Below, piece by piece: positions 43,443 through 52,037 of a stretch of 64,000 nt of DNA. Each line of letters begins with the position of its first letter. Position 1 is the first letter of the stretch. A program made the position numbers and the translations under genes. This stretch comes from Dethiosulfovibrio salsuginis (GTDB lineage: Bacteria > Synergistota > Synergistia > Synergistales > Dethiosulfovibrionaceae), in assembly GCF_900177735.1 (NCBI RefSeq), contig NZ_FXBB01000001.1, positions 1 to 64,000 of the forward strand. The letters run 5' to 3'. The notes below the pieces were generated by a model that saw only the letters and a list, made by a program, of their open reading frames with translations, was not told where the DNA came from and ran no database searches.

Positions 43443-44690
43443 TTAATTCTTAAGTGAATTTATAACCTTATCGTAATCCTTTCCCAGAGTTAAGACTAGA
43501 GCGTAACTCAAGGATCGATCCTCTTTTACCAGGTTTTCTGGTATACGACACATTCCCGCCAAAGCAAGAGCCATTTCTCTGTTACCATCGACAGTATTAT
43601 AGGTTATGGTACTGTAATGATAGTCGAAGTGCTTGGCGTTTCCCGTGTAGGCTACCTCGATACCAAGCCTCTCCATTCTAGAGGAGGCCTGTCTCCCTAA
43701 ACCTGCAACCCCTGCTCCATTGAGAATAGCGATAGGCTTGGTGATGGAATTCAAAAAAAATTCAAAGTTATCGCTGTTCCCGCTGTCCGCATGGTCCTCC
43801 GAGGCAGTGGAGGATAAACCGTGGTTTTCGGAGGAGGTCAATATAGTCGAGGTCGCGACCAGATCGGGTGACCAATAGCTTCCTCCTCCGATAACCGCTG
43901 GTTTACCAGGCATAGTCATAAAAAACACGTTCTCCGGCGATATATCCTTTAAATAGCTTGCCAACTGCAATCCCTGAGAGACGGGAATATCACTTTGGAT
44001 CACCGATAGCAGTTCCCTGGTGAGCTCGGTCATTCTATTCATGTTAGAAGGATCGTAGACTTTTTTCAGCAACGCCTTGAGGAACTGCTGTTGTCTCTGT
44101 ATCCTGCCTATATCCCCAAGGGCATCGTGACGAAAACGGACGAACTCAAGAGCCGTTTTTCCGTCCAGATGACGCCAACCTTTTTTTATATCTATGTATA
44201 GTCCGCCAGCTCTGTCTTGATATTTTAGGTTTTTAGGAACGTCTATATCCACGCCACCTAACATATCCACTATCTTAGGGAAATTATTATAGTTGATGAC
44301 CATGTAGTAATGAATCGGCATACCGATCAGATTCACCACCGTCTCTTTCAGAAGATCCACCCCACCGTAGGCGAAAGCGTGGTTGATCTTCTGAGTCCCC
44401 TTCCCCCTTATGGTAGTTCTGGTGTCTCTGGGTATGGACATAGCTTTTACGGTCTTGTTATCGATATCCAACGTCACAAAAGCCAAAGTGTCCGATCGGT
44501 TGACGCTTTCGACATCGTCCAATCCGACAAGGAGAATATTTATATTGCCCGTTTTTTCGTCGAATTGGATGGTCTGCTTTATATCTCCAGCGTCAGGGGC
44601 TACTAGAGATTTTATCCTCCAAGCTCCTCCTGCGGCAACCGATACGACGGCAACCAGGATAAGGAAAACTATTTTCGTTTTTTTTACCAT
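43443..44690 (-). CDS. LytR-CpsA-Psr family protein with C-terminal LytR_C domain
   Basis: Membrane-anchored protein of about 415 residues. One transmembrane segment near residues 5-22, then the LCP domain with NILLVGLDDVESVNRSDTLA, SIPRDTRTTIRGKGTQKINHAFAYGG and LEFVRFRHDALGDIGR, the Arg/Asp residues that bind polyprenyl pyrophosphate; the C-terminus (AILNGAGVAGLGRQASSRME) is a LytR_C domain. LCP enzymes attach glycopolymers to peptidoglycan. ATG 44690 has GAGGTGA ahead; an in-frame GTG at 44699 overlaps the nadD stop. In a diderm the attached polymer is unknown. Confidence 0.9.
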   Translation of the reverse strand: MVKKTKIVFLILVAVVSVAAGGAWRIKSLVAPDAGDIKQTIQFDEKTGNINILLVGLDDVESVNRSDTLAFVTLDIDNKTVKAMSIPRDTRTTIRGKGTQKINHAFAYGGVDLLKETVVNLIGMPIHYYMVINYNNFPKIVDMLGGVDIDVPKNLKYQDRAGGLYIDIKKGWRHLDGKTALEFVRFRHDALGDIGRIQRQQQFLKALLKKVYDPSNMNRMTELTRELLSVIQSDIPVSQGLQLASYLKDISPENVFFMTMPGKPAVIGGGSYWSPDLVATSTILTSSENHGLSSTASEDHADSGNSDNFEFFLNSITKPIAILNGAGVAGLGRQASSRMERLGIEVAYTGNAKHFDYHYSTITYNTVDGNREMALALAGMCRIPENLVKEDRSLSYALVLTLGKDYDKVINSLKN

Positions 44691-44695
44691 CGGGC

Positions 44696-45385
44696 TCACC
44701 TCTTTGATGTTTTTTCAAGTCGAGCTTCCCGATATAATCCTTTTTTTCTTATGTATTGCTCCACTAAAGGAGGTACCAGGTATCTGATGTTTTTTCCCTC
44801 TTTAACCCTCTTGCGAATTTCGGTGCTGGAGATGGAAAGAGAAGGGATAGTTAACGGAACAACGGACTTTCTAAAGGAATCGGGGAAGGATTTGAGAAAC
44901 TCAAATCCCTCTTTTCCGTAGCCTGGCCTGGTCACAGCCACGATAGAGCATAGACCAGGCAGACTATCGTGCTCATGCCAGCTCATCATCGTCGATACCG
45001 CATCTACTCCTGTTATGAAGTAAAAAGAGACCTCCCCGGTGGGGAACCAATGGCGCATTTCCCTCAAAGTATCCACGGTGTAGCTGGGCTCATGTCGGTC
45101 TATCTCTATTCTAGACACCCGAAATCTATCGTTCTCCAGTGTAGCCAGACTGGTCATCATGTACCTATCCTCCGGGGAGGATACCTTATGTTGGGCTTTG
45201 TGAAAAGAATCTCCTGTAGGAATAAAGATCACCCTCTCTAACCCAAGGGCGAAAAGAGCCTCCTCCGCAGCGACCAGGTGGCCGTGATGGATTGGATCAA
45301 AGGTCCCTCCCATCACACCTATTTTCCGAGTGCTTTTGTCCGTTTTATCAGTATGCCTTTTCTGGCTGGAATTCGAAGACAACAT
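44696..45385 (-). CDS. nadD: nicotinate-nucleotide adenylyltransferase
   Basis: Makes deamido-NAD from nicotinate mononucleotide and ATP. The 229 residues have the GGTFDPIHHGHL motif near residue 27 and ISSTEIRKRVKEGKN near the C-terminus. Most family members begin close to the GGTFDP strand; here about 22 extra charged residues precede it. No better start was found, and the extension overlaps obg by 38 bp, which may indicate translational coupling. Confidence 0.95.
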   Translation of the reverse strand: MLSSNSSQKRHTDKTDKSTRKIGVMGGTFDPIHHGHLVAAEEALFALGLERVIFIPTGDSFHKAQHKVSSPEDRYMMTSLATLENDRFRVSRIEIDRHEPSYTVDTLREMRHWFPTGEVSFYFITGVDAVSTMMSWHEHDSLPGLCSIVAVTRPGYGKEGFEFLKSFPDSFRKSVVPLTIPSLSISSTEIRKRVKEGKNIRYLVPPLVEQYIRKKGLYREARLEKTSKR

Positions 45386-46661
45386 CGCCTATATACACCG
45401 TATCGCCTTCCTCCGCTCCACTGGCCTCCAGCAATTCCTCGATTCTGTACTCCCTCATGATACGCATAAACCGGACTACGGCTTCCTCTTGGTTAAAATC
45501 GTATCTCTCCACAGCTTCCTCTATCCTAGTGTGAATTACCCTGAAGCAACCAGGCTCCTGTAACCTTATTATCTGGGCCTTCTGTTTTCTGCCCCTTCGC
45601 TTCTGACCTTGTTCATCCTCTTCGGATATCGTAGCAAAGAGCCTGGTAACACCTGTGGGTCTGGGGTACTTTCTGCAAATATCTATCAATGTCCCCATAA
45701 AACTATCGACTCCCTCGCCGGAAACAGCGCTAGTGATAAGGCAGTCAATACCTTCGGACTTAAAGAAATCCTCAAAGGCACCTACAACCGAGTTAGAGGG
45801 TTCTAGGTCTATCTTATTGCCTACTACCACGTAGGGTCGATCCAAAAGATCGGCGTTGTAGGCCCTAAACTCATCCAGGACCGTCCTCCACTGATTTAAA
45901 ACAGAGTCTATAGAGCCAGAGCTGAGGTCAAGCACGTGGACGATAACCCTTGTTCTCTCTATGTGTCTCAGAAAGTAATGACCTAATCCTTTGTTCTCGT
46001 GAGCTCCCTCTATTAGCCCAGGGACATCTGCGACGACGATCCTCTCTTGGTCAAGTCTCATTACCCCAAGGTTCGGAGAGAGGGTCGTAAAAGGATAGTC
46101 GGCTATTTTAGGAGTAGCGTTGGAAATAGCGGCCAGCAAACTTGACTTTCCGGCGTTTGGAACTCCGACCAAAGCCACGTCAGCTATCAGCTTTAGTTCC
46201 ATGGTTATTATTCGTTGCTCTCCCTGTTCCCCTTTTTCCGAAAAACGAGGGGCCCGTCTCCTGGAACTGGCGAAATGGGCGTTGCCCTTTCCTCCCTTTC
46301 CTCCTCTGGCGACGAGACAACGATCGCCAGGTTCGACCAGGTCAGCTAGAGGCTCTCCTGTCTCTTTGTCAAACACCATGGTTCCACAGGGAACTTTTAT
46401 GGTTATATCGTCCGCATTAGCGCCAAAACACTTAGAACCTAAGCCATGACCACCGTTTTCCGAGGAAATGTGCTTAGAGTATTCAAAGTCAGCCAAGGTG
46501 TGAAGATCGGTGGTCGCCTCAAGGAATATACTGCCACCTTTTCCACCGTTGCCTCCATCGGGACCTCCCTTGGGAACGAATTTCTCCCTGCGAAAGCTCA
46601 TACAGCCGTTACCGCCGTTGCCAGCGGAAACGTTAATTGAAACCTTATCAACAAACTTCAT
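45348..46661 (-). CDS. obg: GTPase Obg (CgtA)
   Basis: Essential ribosome-associated GTPase needed for 50S maturation and stress response. The 437 residues begin with the glycine-rich Obg fold (FVDKVSINVSAGNGGNGCMS, FVPKGGPDGGNGGKGG), then the G domain with GVPNAGKSSL, DVPGLIEGAHENKGLG and NKID, and a C-terminal OCT domain ending in DVVFEFQPEKAY. It heads the obg-nadD-lcp-rsfS group and lies behind the terminator after rpmA, as in many genomes where rplU-prp-rpmA-obg are adjacent. Confidence 0.97.
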   Translation of the reverse strand: MKFVDKVSINVSAGNGGNGCMSFRREKFVPKGGPDGGNGGKGGSIFLEATTDLHTLADFEYSKHISSENGGHGLGSKCFGANADDITIKVPCGTMVFDKETGEPLADLVEPGDRCLVARGGKGGKGNAHFASSRRRAPRFSEKGEQGEQRIITMELKLIADVALVGVPNAGKSSLLAAISNATPKIADYPFTTLSPNLGVMRLDQERIVVADVPGLIEGAHENKGLGHYFLRHIERTRVIVHVLDLSSGSIDSVLNQWRTVLDEFRAYNADLLDRPYVVVGNKIDLEPSNSVVGAFEDFFKSEGIDCLITSAVSGEGVDSFMGTLIDICRKYPRPTGVTRLFATISEEDEQGQKRRGRKQKAQIIRLQEPGCFRVIHTRIEEAVERYDFNQEEAVVRFMRIMREYRIEELLEASGAEEGDTVYIGDVVFEFQPEKAY

Positions 46662-46687
46662 CTAAAAAACCCTCCAAAAAGGGGAAC

Positions 46688-46721
46688 AAAAAAGCGGGCC
46701 CAGGAAGACCTCGGCCCGCTT
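46688..46721 (-). terminator. terminator after rpmA
   Basis: On the minus strand AAGCGGGCC pairs with GGCCCGCTT over a 12-nt loop and is followed by TTTT. The same stem sequence is used in the rpmB terminator. The gap up to rpmA also holds a short CCGCC/GGCGG hairpin near 46750-46764. Readthrough would feed obg. Confidence 0.85.
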
Positions 46722-46786
46722 GACGCTGGATCGAACAAAGAACCCCACTCAACGGATACCGCCACAGGCGGCTGCTTCAAAGATAT

Positions 46787-47080
46787 TTAAACAGCCGAGG
46801 GTACTTCTTCGATAAAGACGTATTTCCTAGTTCCCTTGCTCTTAAAACGGACCACGCCGTGCTTAAGGGCAAAAAGGGTATAGTCTTTGCCCAGACCTAC
46901 GTTAAGGCCGGGATGATAGGACGTTCCCCTCTGACGAACTATGATACTGCCAGCTTTCGCTACCTGGCCATCGCTCAGCTTGAGGCCGAGCCTCTGACCA
47001 CGAGAATCTCTTCCGTTAGAGCTACTTCCCTGCCCCTTTTTATGGGCAAAGAACTGGAGATCGAACGACTTAAACAGCAT
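46787..47080 (-). CDS. rpmA: ribosomal protein L27 with cleavable N-terminal extension
   Basis: 50S protein of 97 residues, at the peptidyl-transferase centre. The mature family start ([21 protein letters not shown]) is preceded by [11 protein letters not shown], the type of extension that in Firmicutes (LNLQFF) is removed by the protease Prp to expose the functional N-terminus. The Prp gene lies immediately upstream and overlaps this gene by 11 bp. Cleavage after FF is expected from the family, not shown. Confidence 0.96.
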   Translation of the reverse strand: MLFKSFDLQFFAHKKGQGSSSNGRDSRGQRLGLKLSDGQVAKAGSIIVRQRGTSYHPGLNVGLGKDYTLFALKHGVVRFKSKGTRKYVFIEEVPSAV

Positions 47081-47402
47081 TTTCTTGCACCTCCACCAGT
47101 TTTACGTTTCTTGGATAGGTCTTAGCTAGAGCTTTAAAGCTCTTATAGACGGCGGCCGATATGGCCTGGGATTCGGAGGTGACCTTTTCCCACCGAATGG
47201 AAACCAGGGCTCTTTTCTCGTCAACAGAGGAAAGAACGTCCATGCCGAGGACATCGACAAGGCCCACATGCAGCACCTGCACTAGGGTGGTAACGGACGA
47301 ACAGACTATGTCCTGACCGGAGGGAGCGTAATCCGAGTGTCCCTCGATCTTCATGGACAATATAGATCCGTCATCTCCCCGATACACCACCACCTCGGTC
47401 AT
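47070..47402 (-). CDS. prp: ribosomal processing cysteine protease Prp
   Basis: A 110-residue protein of the YsxB/Prp family. The catalytic His and Cys are in [20 protein letters not shown] (His near residue 22, Cys near 34), matching the Prp signature. In Staphylococcus Prp removes the N-terminal extension of L27, and the L27 here has such an extension. Its start overlaps the rplU stop (TAATG), and its end overlaps rpmA, so the three genes are translated together. Confidence 0.94.
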   Translation of the reverse strand: MTEVVVYRGDDGSILSMKIEGHSDYAPSGQDIVCSSVTTLVQVLHVGLVDVLGMDVLSSVDEKRALVSIRWEKVTSESQAISAAVYKSFKALAKTYPRNVKLVEVQENAV

Positions 47403-47713
47403 TAGCCGTTTATCGACTCTATGCGAACGAGGGAAAAGGGCTGTCTATGCCCTCTAAATCTGCGATAATTTGTCTTGTTCTTGTACTTAAAGACGATTAT
47501 CTTCTTGCCCTTGTCGTTGGAGAGCAACTTGGCCACGACGGAAGCACCGTCCACCAGAGGGGCACCGACTTTAACGCCCTCATCAGAACCTACCATCAGA
47601 ACCCTGTCAAAGGTCACGGTCTCGTTCTCTTCAATCCCGAGCTTCTCTATCTTAAGCTCATCTCCAGGCTGCACACGGTACTGCTTACCACCAGTTTCAA
47701 TTATAGCGTACAT
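47402..47713 (-). CDS. rplU: ribosomal protein L21
   Basis: 50S protein of 103 residues binding 23S r[23 protein letters not shown] at the start, then [20 protein letters not shown] and the C-terminal [19 protein letters not shown] are typical of L21. GAGAGGAGG precedes the start. First gene of rplU-prp-rpmA, with its own strong promoter at 47792-47820. Confidence 0.97.
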   Translation of the reverse strand: MYAIIETGGKQYRVQPGDELKIEKLGIEENETVTFDRVLMVGSDEGVKVGAPLVDGASVVAKLLSNDKGKKIIVFKYKNKTNYRRFRGHRQPFSLVRIESING

Positions 47714-47791
47714 TATTTTTCCTCCTCTCGCCGAGATCAGGTAGCTTGGCTTTGAAAAACCCGTCTCATGCGGTATGTCGACAGCCTTTGC

Positions 47792-47820
47792 ATTTTATCT
47801 CTTTCTGGGTCAGAAGTCAA
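47792..47820 (-). promoter_or_regulatory. promoter of the rplU operon
   Basis: On the minus strand, TTGACT (47820-47815) and TAAAAT (47797-47792) with a 17-bp spacer. The leader of about 75 nt before rplU may carry a regulatory structure, but I could not define an L21 leader fold by eye. Confidence 0.8.
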
Positions 47821-47840
47821 CGAAGAGGACGGCAAAGGGG

Positions 47841-48590
47841 CTAAAACCACTTGGCCTTTAGCGATTCGGCCCTTTCCGATATAACCTGGTTGACCAGATC
47901 CGCCATTTCATCGTCCCCTGAGGGCATAGCGACACCGAACTCCTCTTTTGTGAGAAAGCCGTCAACTACCTTAAGAGAGGGGTTCTGCCTTGCGTAATCC
48001 TCTGCGACTGGTCCATCCATAACTGCTCCACCTATTATCCCAGCTAAAACGGCCTCTAATATCTGGTCGTATTTTTCGAAAGGAAGCGGGATCGCCCCTA
48101 TAGATTCGGCACCGGCACCGGCGGTACTTCCTTGGAGTATGCCTAACGTCGTCCCTTTGGCATCGGAATGAGTCTTCAACCCATCGGCAGAGCCCCTGGT
48201 GAGCAGGACCTGACCGGTTACAAAATAGGGCTCGGAGAACAGACATTTCTGCCCTCTGGCATCGGTAATGGTTATCGTCGATGCCGCAATATCGAAAAGA
48301 CTCCAGTCGTAACCGTCGGTCCAGGCGTTTGTGATTCCTCCATCCCAGGGGATACGTATAACCTTGGCATCCACGCCTAGCTTTTTCGCTATAGCGTGAA
48401 TTAGGTCGACGTCAAACCCTTTTGCCTCGTCACCGTCGGATATTATGAAGGGAGCGGTGTCAAAGTCGGTGGTCGCTCCTATTAGCACTCCCCTTTCCCT
48501 TATACGGTCCAGAGTTGGGCTAGCCCAACTCTCCGCTCCGGCAAAAAACAACACACTTAAAACGATAAAAACAGAAAATATTTTTCTCAT
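47841..48590 (-). CDS. amino-acid ABC transporter-type solute-binding protein
   Basis: Periplasmic binding protein of 249 residues with a signal peptide (MRKIFSVFIVLSVLFFAGA, cleavage near residue 23) and the family-3 pattern: LDRIRERGVLIGATTDF, FDVDLIHAIAKKLGVDAKV, FDIAASTITITDARGQKCLF. Such proteins feed amino acids to a permease-ATPase pair, but none is next to it, so it is an orphan. A -10-like TATACT lies at 48614-48609. Ligand is not predictable. Confidence 0.9.
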   Translation of the reverse strand: MRKIFSVFIVLSVLFFAGAESWASPTLDRIRERGVLIGATTDFDTAPFIISDGDEAKGFDVDLIHAIAKKLGVDAKVIRIPWDGGITNAWTDGYDWSLFDIAASTITITDARGQKCLFSEPYFVTGQVLLTRGSADGLKTHSDAKGTTLGILQGSTAGAGAESIGAIPLPFEKYDQILEAVLAGIIGGAVMDGPVAEDYARQNPSLKVVDGFLTKEEFGVAMPSGDDEMADLVNQVISERAESLKAKWF

Positions 48591-48668
48591 ACAAATCCCT
48601 CCTGGCTAAGTATAGAATAATGTCCGTAAAACGACGAACATCTGAGGGATATACTACACCAAAGTCAG

Positions 48669-48722
48669 AAAAAACAAAACCGCTAGATTCTTTTTCGATA
48701 GACCTGAGTTCAGGAATCTAGC
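48669..48722 (-). terminator. terminator after recN
   Basis: On the minus strand GCTAGATTC pairs with GAATCTAGC (48722-48682), with an inner CCTGAACTCAGG hairpin in the loop, then GGTTTTGTTTTTT. It overlaps the last codons and stop of recN. Confidence 0.8.
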
Positions 48723-50353
48723 AGTTTAGCCGCATGGGACTTGGCCTCTTCAAGGTTAAAGTCTCCAGATAACATTCTAGCTATCTCGGAGACCCTCCCA
48801 TCTCTATCGAGCTTTTCGATGTAGCTTTCGTTTCCTTTACGGCGAACCACCATATGACAATCCGCTTGAGCGGCAATTGTGGCCTCGTGGGTTATCAATA
48901 TCACCTGGCAACGATTTGAGAGCTCCTTTAGTTTTATTCCAGCCAGAACAGCGGCCTTACCGCCTAGCCCAGCCTCGACCTCGTCAAAGACCACAGTGGA
49001 CGGGAACTGATCGTCTGGCAGAGATAGCCTTATGGCCAGCAATATTCTGCTAAGCTCTCCTCCTGAGGCCATTTTAGAGACAGGACCAGGATCTCCCTTG
49101 CCCCAGGATAATCTAAACTCAACCGATTCCGCTCCTGTCGTACGAAGACGGCTCTCCTCTATCAGCCCAACGGAAAACAGGCTGTCCTCCATGGCCATCT
49201 GGGATAGACAGAGGTTCACCCTGGATTCAAGCCATAAAGACGCTTCTTTTCTCCGCCTCCGAAGCTCTAAAGCCATCCTAGAGGCGCTTTTTCTGTGCTC
49301 CTCTACTTGACGCTCTACGTCGTTTTTAAGGTCGTTACTGCTTCTCAGCCACTCTAACTCTCTATCTGCCTCTTCACAGTAATCGATAAGTTCCTCTACG
49401 TTAGCAACACCGGCGGTTCTTTTCAACTTTCGGAGAGCTCCCATTTTAGATTCTAGTTCCTCGACGCTCTCTTCCAGAAGGTTGCGGTTTTCCTCGTCCC
49501 CCGCTTCGTCAAGTATAGAGAGAATAGAACTGTAGGATTCCAGCAACAGGTCTATATGGCCGGAGACTTCCTCTCTGTTTTCCTGAGGTAGCCTCCTTAG
49601 AACCTGTTCCATTATATCCTCCAGCTCTTCCTTTAAACTACCTGGTTCATCGTTTTTCATCCTGAATCGTATTTTTCTAAGATCGTTCATCCTAGCCAAC
49701 TCGGAGGACAGTTTTCTATGGTCCTCCTCCCAGGTAGTTTCACTCTCTTTGTTGATCTCCATCTTTCTCCATCGATGGACGATATCCTCAGCTTTTTGAA
49801 ACCTATCGGTAATCTCTCTTTGCCTTTTTTTGATGGTGAGCAATCTTTTTTCCTGCTCGATAGTCGACTTAACCTCACTTTTTAACTCTTTTTTTAGAGC
49901 TGCAAGAGAGGGGCCTCCGCAACTATCGACCATCTGGAGCTGATTATCCTGATTAAGCAATTCGAGCTGGGCAAACTGGCTTTGGATAGTTATCAGTTCT
50001 CGAGATAATTCGCTTAAAGTCGATAAAGGCACCTGGCGATTTTGGACCCATACTCGACCTCTACCGTTTTTATTGACCTCTCTTTTAATAAAAAGTTTAC
50101 CCTCTTCCCAAGGGGGGAGGTTTTTTGATGATGGAGAATTAAAAATTGCTTCCACCGAACCGTTATCGCTACCGGCTTTTATCATAGTAGAGGCCGATCT
50201 TTTGCCTGCTACAAGCTCAAGGGCCCTGACTAAGCTGCTTTTTCCTGCACCGCTTTCTCCTGTTATAGCGGTAAGGCCAGGAGAGAAACAAAGTTGGGCT
50301 TCCTCTATGCCTCCGATATTCTCTAAGTGGACTTCTTCGATCAACTGGGTCAC
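48710..50353 (-). CDS. recN: DNA repair protein RecN
   Basis: SMC-like ATPase of 547 residues for double-strand break repair. Walker A GESGAGKSSLVRALEL near residue 35, two coiled-coil arms (about 150-380), ABC signature MASGGELSRILLAI and Walker B STVVFDEVEAGLGG. GTG start overlaps the nadK stop (GTGA). It is the last gene of xseB-ispA-dxs-tlyA-nadK-recN, a widely conserved order. Confidence 0.95.
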   Translation of the reverse strand: MTQLIEEVHLENIGGIEEAQLCFSPGLTAITGESGAGKSSLVRALELVAGKRSASTMIKAGSDNGSVEAIFNSPSSKNLPPWEEGKLFIKREVNKNGRGRVWVQNRQVPLSTLSELSRELITIQSQFAQLELLNQDNQLQMVDSCGGPSLAALKKELKSEVKSTIEQEKRLLTIKKRQREITDRFQKAEDIVHRWRKMEINKESETTWEEDHRKLSSELARMNDLRKIRFRMKNDEPGSLKEELEDIMEQVLRRLPQENREEVSGHIDLLLESYSSILSILDEAGDEENRNLLEESVEELESKMGALRKLKRTAGVANVEELIDYCEEADRELEWLRSSNDLKNDVERQVEEHRKSASRMALELRRRRKEASLWLESRVNLCLSQMAMEDSLFSVGLIEESRLRTTGAESVEFRLSWGKGDPGPVSKMASGGELSRILLAIRLSLPDDQFPSTVVFDEVEAGLGGKAAVLAGIKLKELSNRCQVILITHEATIAAQADCHMVVRRKGNESYIEKLDRDGRVSEIARMLSGDFNLEEAKSHAAKLLDS

Positions 50354-51234
50354 TCCTTATTCTCACCTGAGTAAAAAGTTTTTCCCCACATCAATTTTTT
50401 GCTCAATAGGTCGTAGTAATCTCTGTCAGGCAACCAAAGGACATCGACTTTTTTGTCCGAGGATAGTGTTATTTCTATTCTATCTCCAGGGAGAATCTCA
50501 TACCCTAATTGGCCGTCCTGGGTGAGGGTTAGGTCACGACTCTCCCCTCTCGGCACCAGCGTCAAGACGTCCTCAGGACCTAAGACCATAGGCCTGGCGT
50601 ATAGGGTATGGGCGCATATAGGAGCTAATATCATACAGGGCACATGAGGTGGCACTATGGGCCCACCGGCAGAGAGAGCATAGGCGGTTGATCCAGTTGG
50701 AGTGGATGCAATTATCCCGTCCGCCCTCAAGGTTCCGGTCAACTTGTTGCATATGTGGATATCCACCTCCATGACCCTTGCTAGAGGACCTTTGGTAAGC
50801 ACCAAGTCGTTGAGGGCGTAAAGCCTATGTTCTATCTGTCCGGAACGGTATATCTCGCCTAGCAAAATTTGCCTCTGTTGTATGCGATAGTTCCCATTTG
50901 CTATTTGAAGGACATCGTCTTTTACTCCACACGGATCTCCTGCAGCGAGAAAACCGAGGTGTCCTACGTTGACCCCAAAGAGGGCTATCTTATCGTCTAA
51001 AACATAACGGGCTGCTCTTAAAAACGTGCCGTCTCCACCTATAACCAGAGCGACGGCTACCTGGTCCTTCCAGTTTTCCTCCTCTACAGGTATTCCAAGC
51101 ACCGAGGACTCTAAAGGAGGAAGTCTAAAGCATATGTCTTCACCAGGTCCCCATCTAAGAAGATCAAGAGCCAGGTCTATAGCCTTAGGCTTTCTCGTAT
51201 TTACGATGAGTCCTATAACGCTCTTCTCTCTCAC
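50350..51234 (-). CDS. nadK: NAD kinase
   Basis: Phosphorylates NAD to NADP. The 294 residues show VIGGDGTFLRAARYV near residue 66, GVNVGHLGFLA, the segment LNDLVLTKGPLARVMEVDIH, and GIIASTPTGSTAYALSAGGP. GTG start overlaps the tlyA stop. It lies between tlyA and recN, its usual neighbours. Confidence 0.96.
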   Translation of the reverse strand: MREKSVIGLIVNTRKPKAIDLALDLLRWGPGEDICFRLPPLESSVLGIPVEEENWKDQVAVALVIGGDGTFLRAARYVLDDKIALFGVNVGHLGFLAAGDPCGVKDDVLQIANGNYRIQQRQILLGEIYRSGQIEHRLYALNDLVLTKGPLARVMEVDIHICNKLTGTLRADGIIASTPTGSTAYALSAGGPIVPPHVPCMILAPICAHTLYARPMVLGPEDVLTLVPRGESRDLTLTQDGQLGYEILPGDRIEITLSSDKKVDVLWLPDRDYYDLLSKKLMWGKTFYSGENKE

Positions 51235-52037
51235 CTTAGACCATCCTGATGGGCTTCATCGACTATACCTTTGAGGTCTATATCTTTACCTACCTCGCCT
51301 TTTACCATGTAAAAAAGAAACTCTATGTTGCCCTTAGGCCCTTTTATCGGTGAAAAGCTACAGCCGACAAGGCCTAGGTCGGTCTTTTCCCTCAAAAAAT
51401 CCGCAACTTCCACGAGTATCTCCAGGTGGATTTCAGGGGAACGGACCACCCCCCCCTTCCCGATTCTCTCCCTTCCAGCTTCAAACTGAGGCTTTATGAG
51501 CGAGATTATCGCTCCTCCATCCGGCAAGATCGACTCTATAGCCGGGAGTAACAGTCTAGCGGAGATGAAAGAGGCGTCCATGACCCCGATTTCAGGGGCA
51601 GGGGAAAAAGAGGCACCCTCAAGATATCTGGCGTTTGTCCTCTCCATAACGATAACCCGACTGTCCTGTCTTAGCCTCCAGTGTAGTTGTCCATACCCAA
51701 CGTCGACGGAGTAAACCATAGAGGCGCCTCTGCGCAAAAGGACATCGGTAAAACCCCCTGTAGAGGCTCCTACATCTACACAGACCTTTCCGTTTACGTC
51801 CAAGGGAAAGACATCCAGAGCTTTTATCAGTTTGTGAGCTCCTCTGCTCACCCACTCCTCTTTGGCGTTTCTGACCTCGAGATTCGATTCAACGTCTATC
51901 GACGTACCCGCTTTATCCACTTTTTCCCCTTGAACGTAGACGACGCCGCCCATTATGAGGGCTTGAGCTTTATTTCTGGTCTCCACAAGCCCTCGATCTA
52001 CAAGCAACTTATCCAGTCTTTCTCTCTGTTTTTTCAC
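51231..52037 (-). CDS. tlyA: TlyA family rRNA (cytidine-2'-O)-methyltransferase
   Basis: A 268-residue protein with an N-terminal S4 RNA-binding domain (RLDKLLVDRGLVETRNKAQA) and an FtsJ-like methyltransferase domain with the SAM motif VCVDVGASTGGFTDVLLRRG near residue 80 and DASFISARLLL. TlyA methylates 2'-O of cytidines in 16S and 23S rRNA. The start is GTG at 52037, 29 bp inside dxs. Confidence 0.93.
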   Translation of the reverse strand: MKKQRERLDKLLVDRGLVETRNKAQALIMGGVVYVQGEKVDKAGTSIDVESNLEVRNAKEEWVSRGAHKLIKALDVFPLDVNGKVCVDVGASTGGFTDVLLRRGASMVYSVDVGYGQLHWRLRQDSRVIVMERTNARYLEGASFSPAPEIGVMDASFISARLLLPAIESILPDGGAIISLIKPQFEAGRERIGKGGVVRSPEIHLEILVEVADFLREKTDLGLVGCSFSPIKGPKGNIEFLFYMVKGEVGKDIDLKGIVDEAHQDGLR

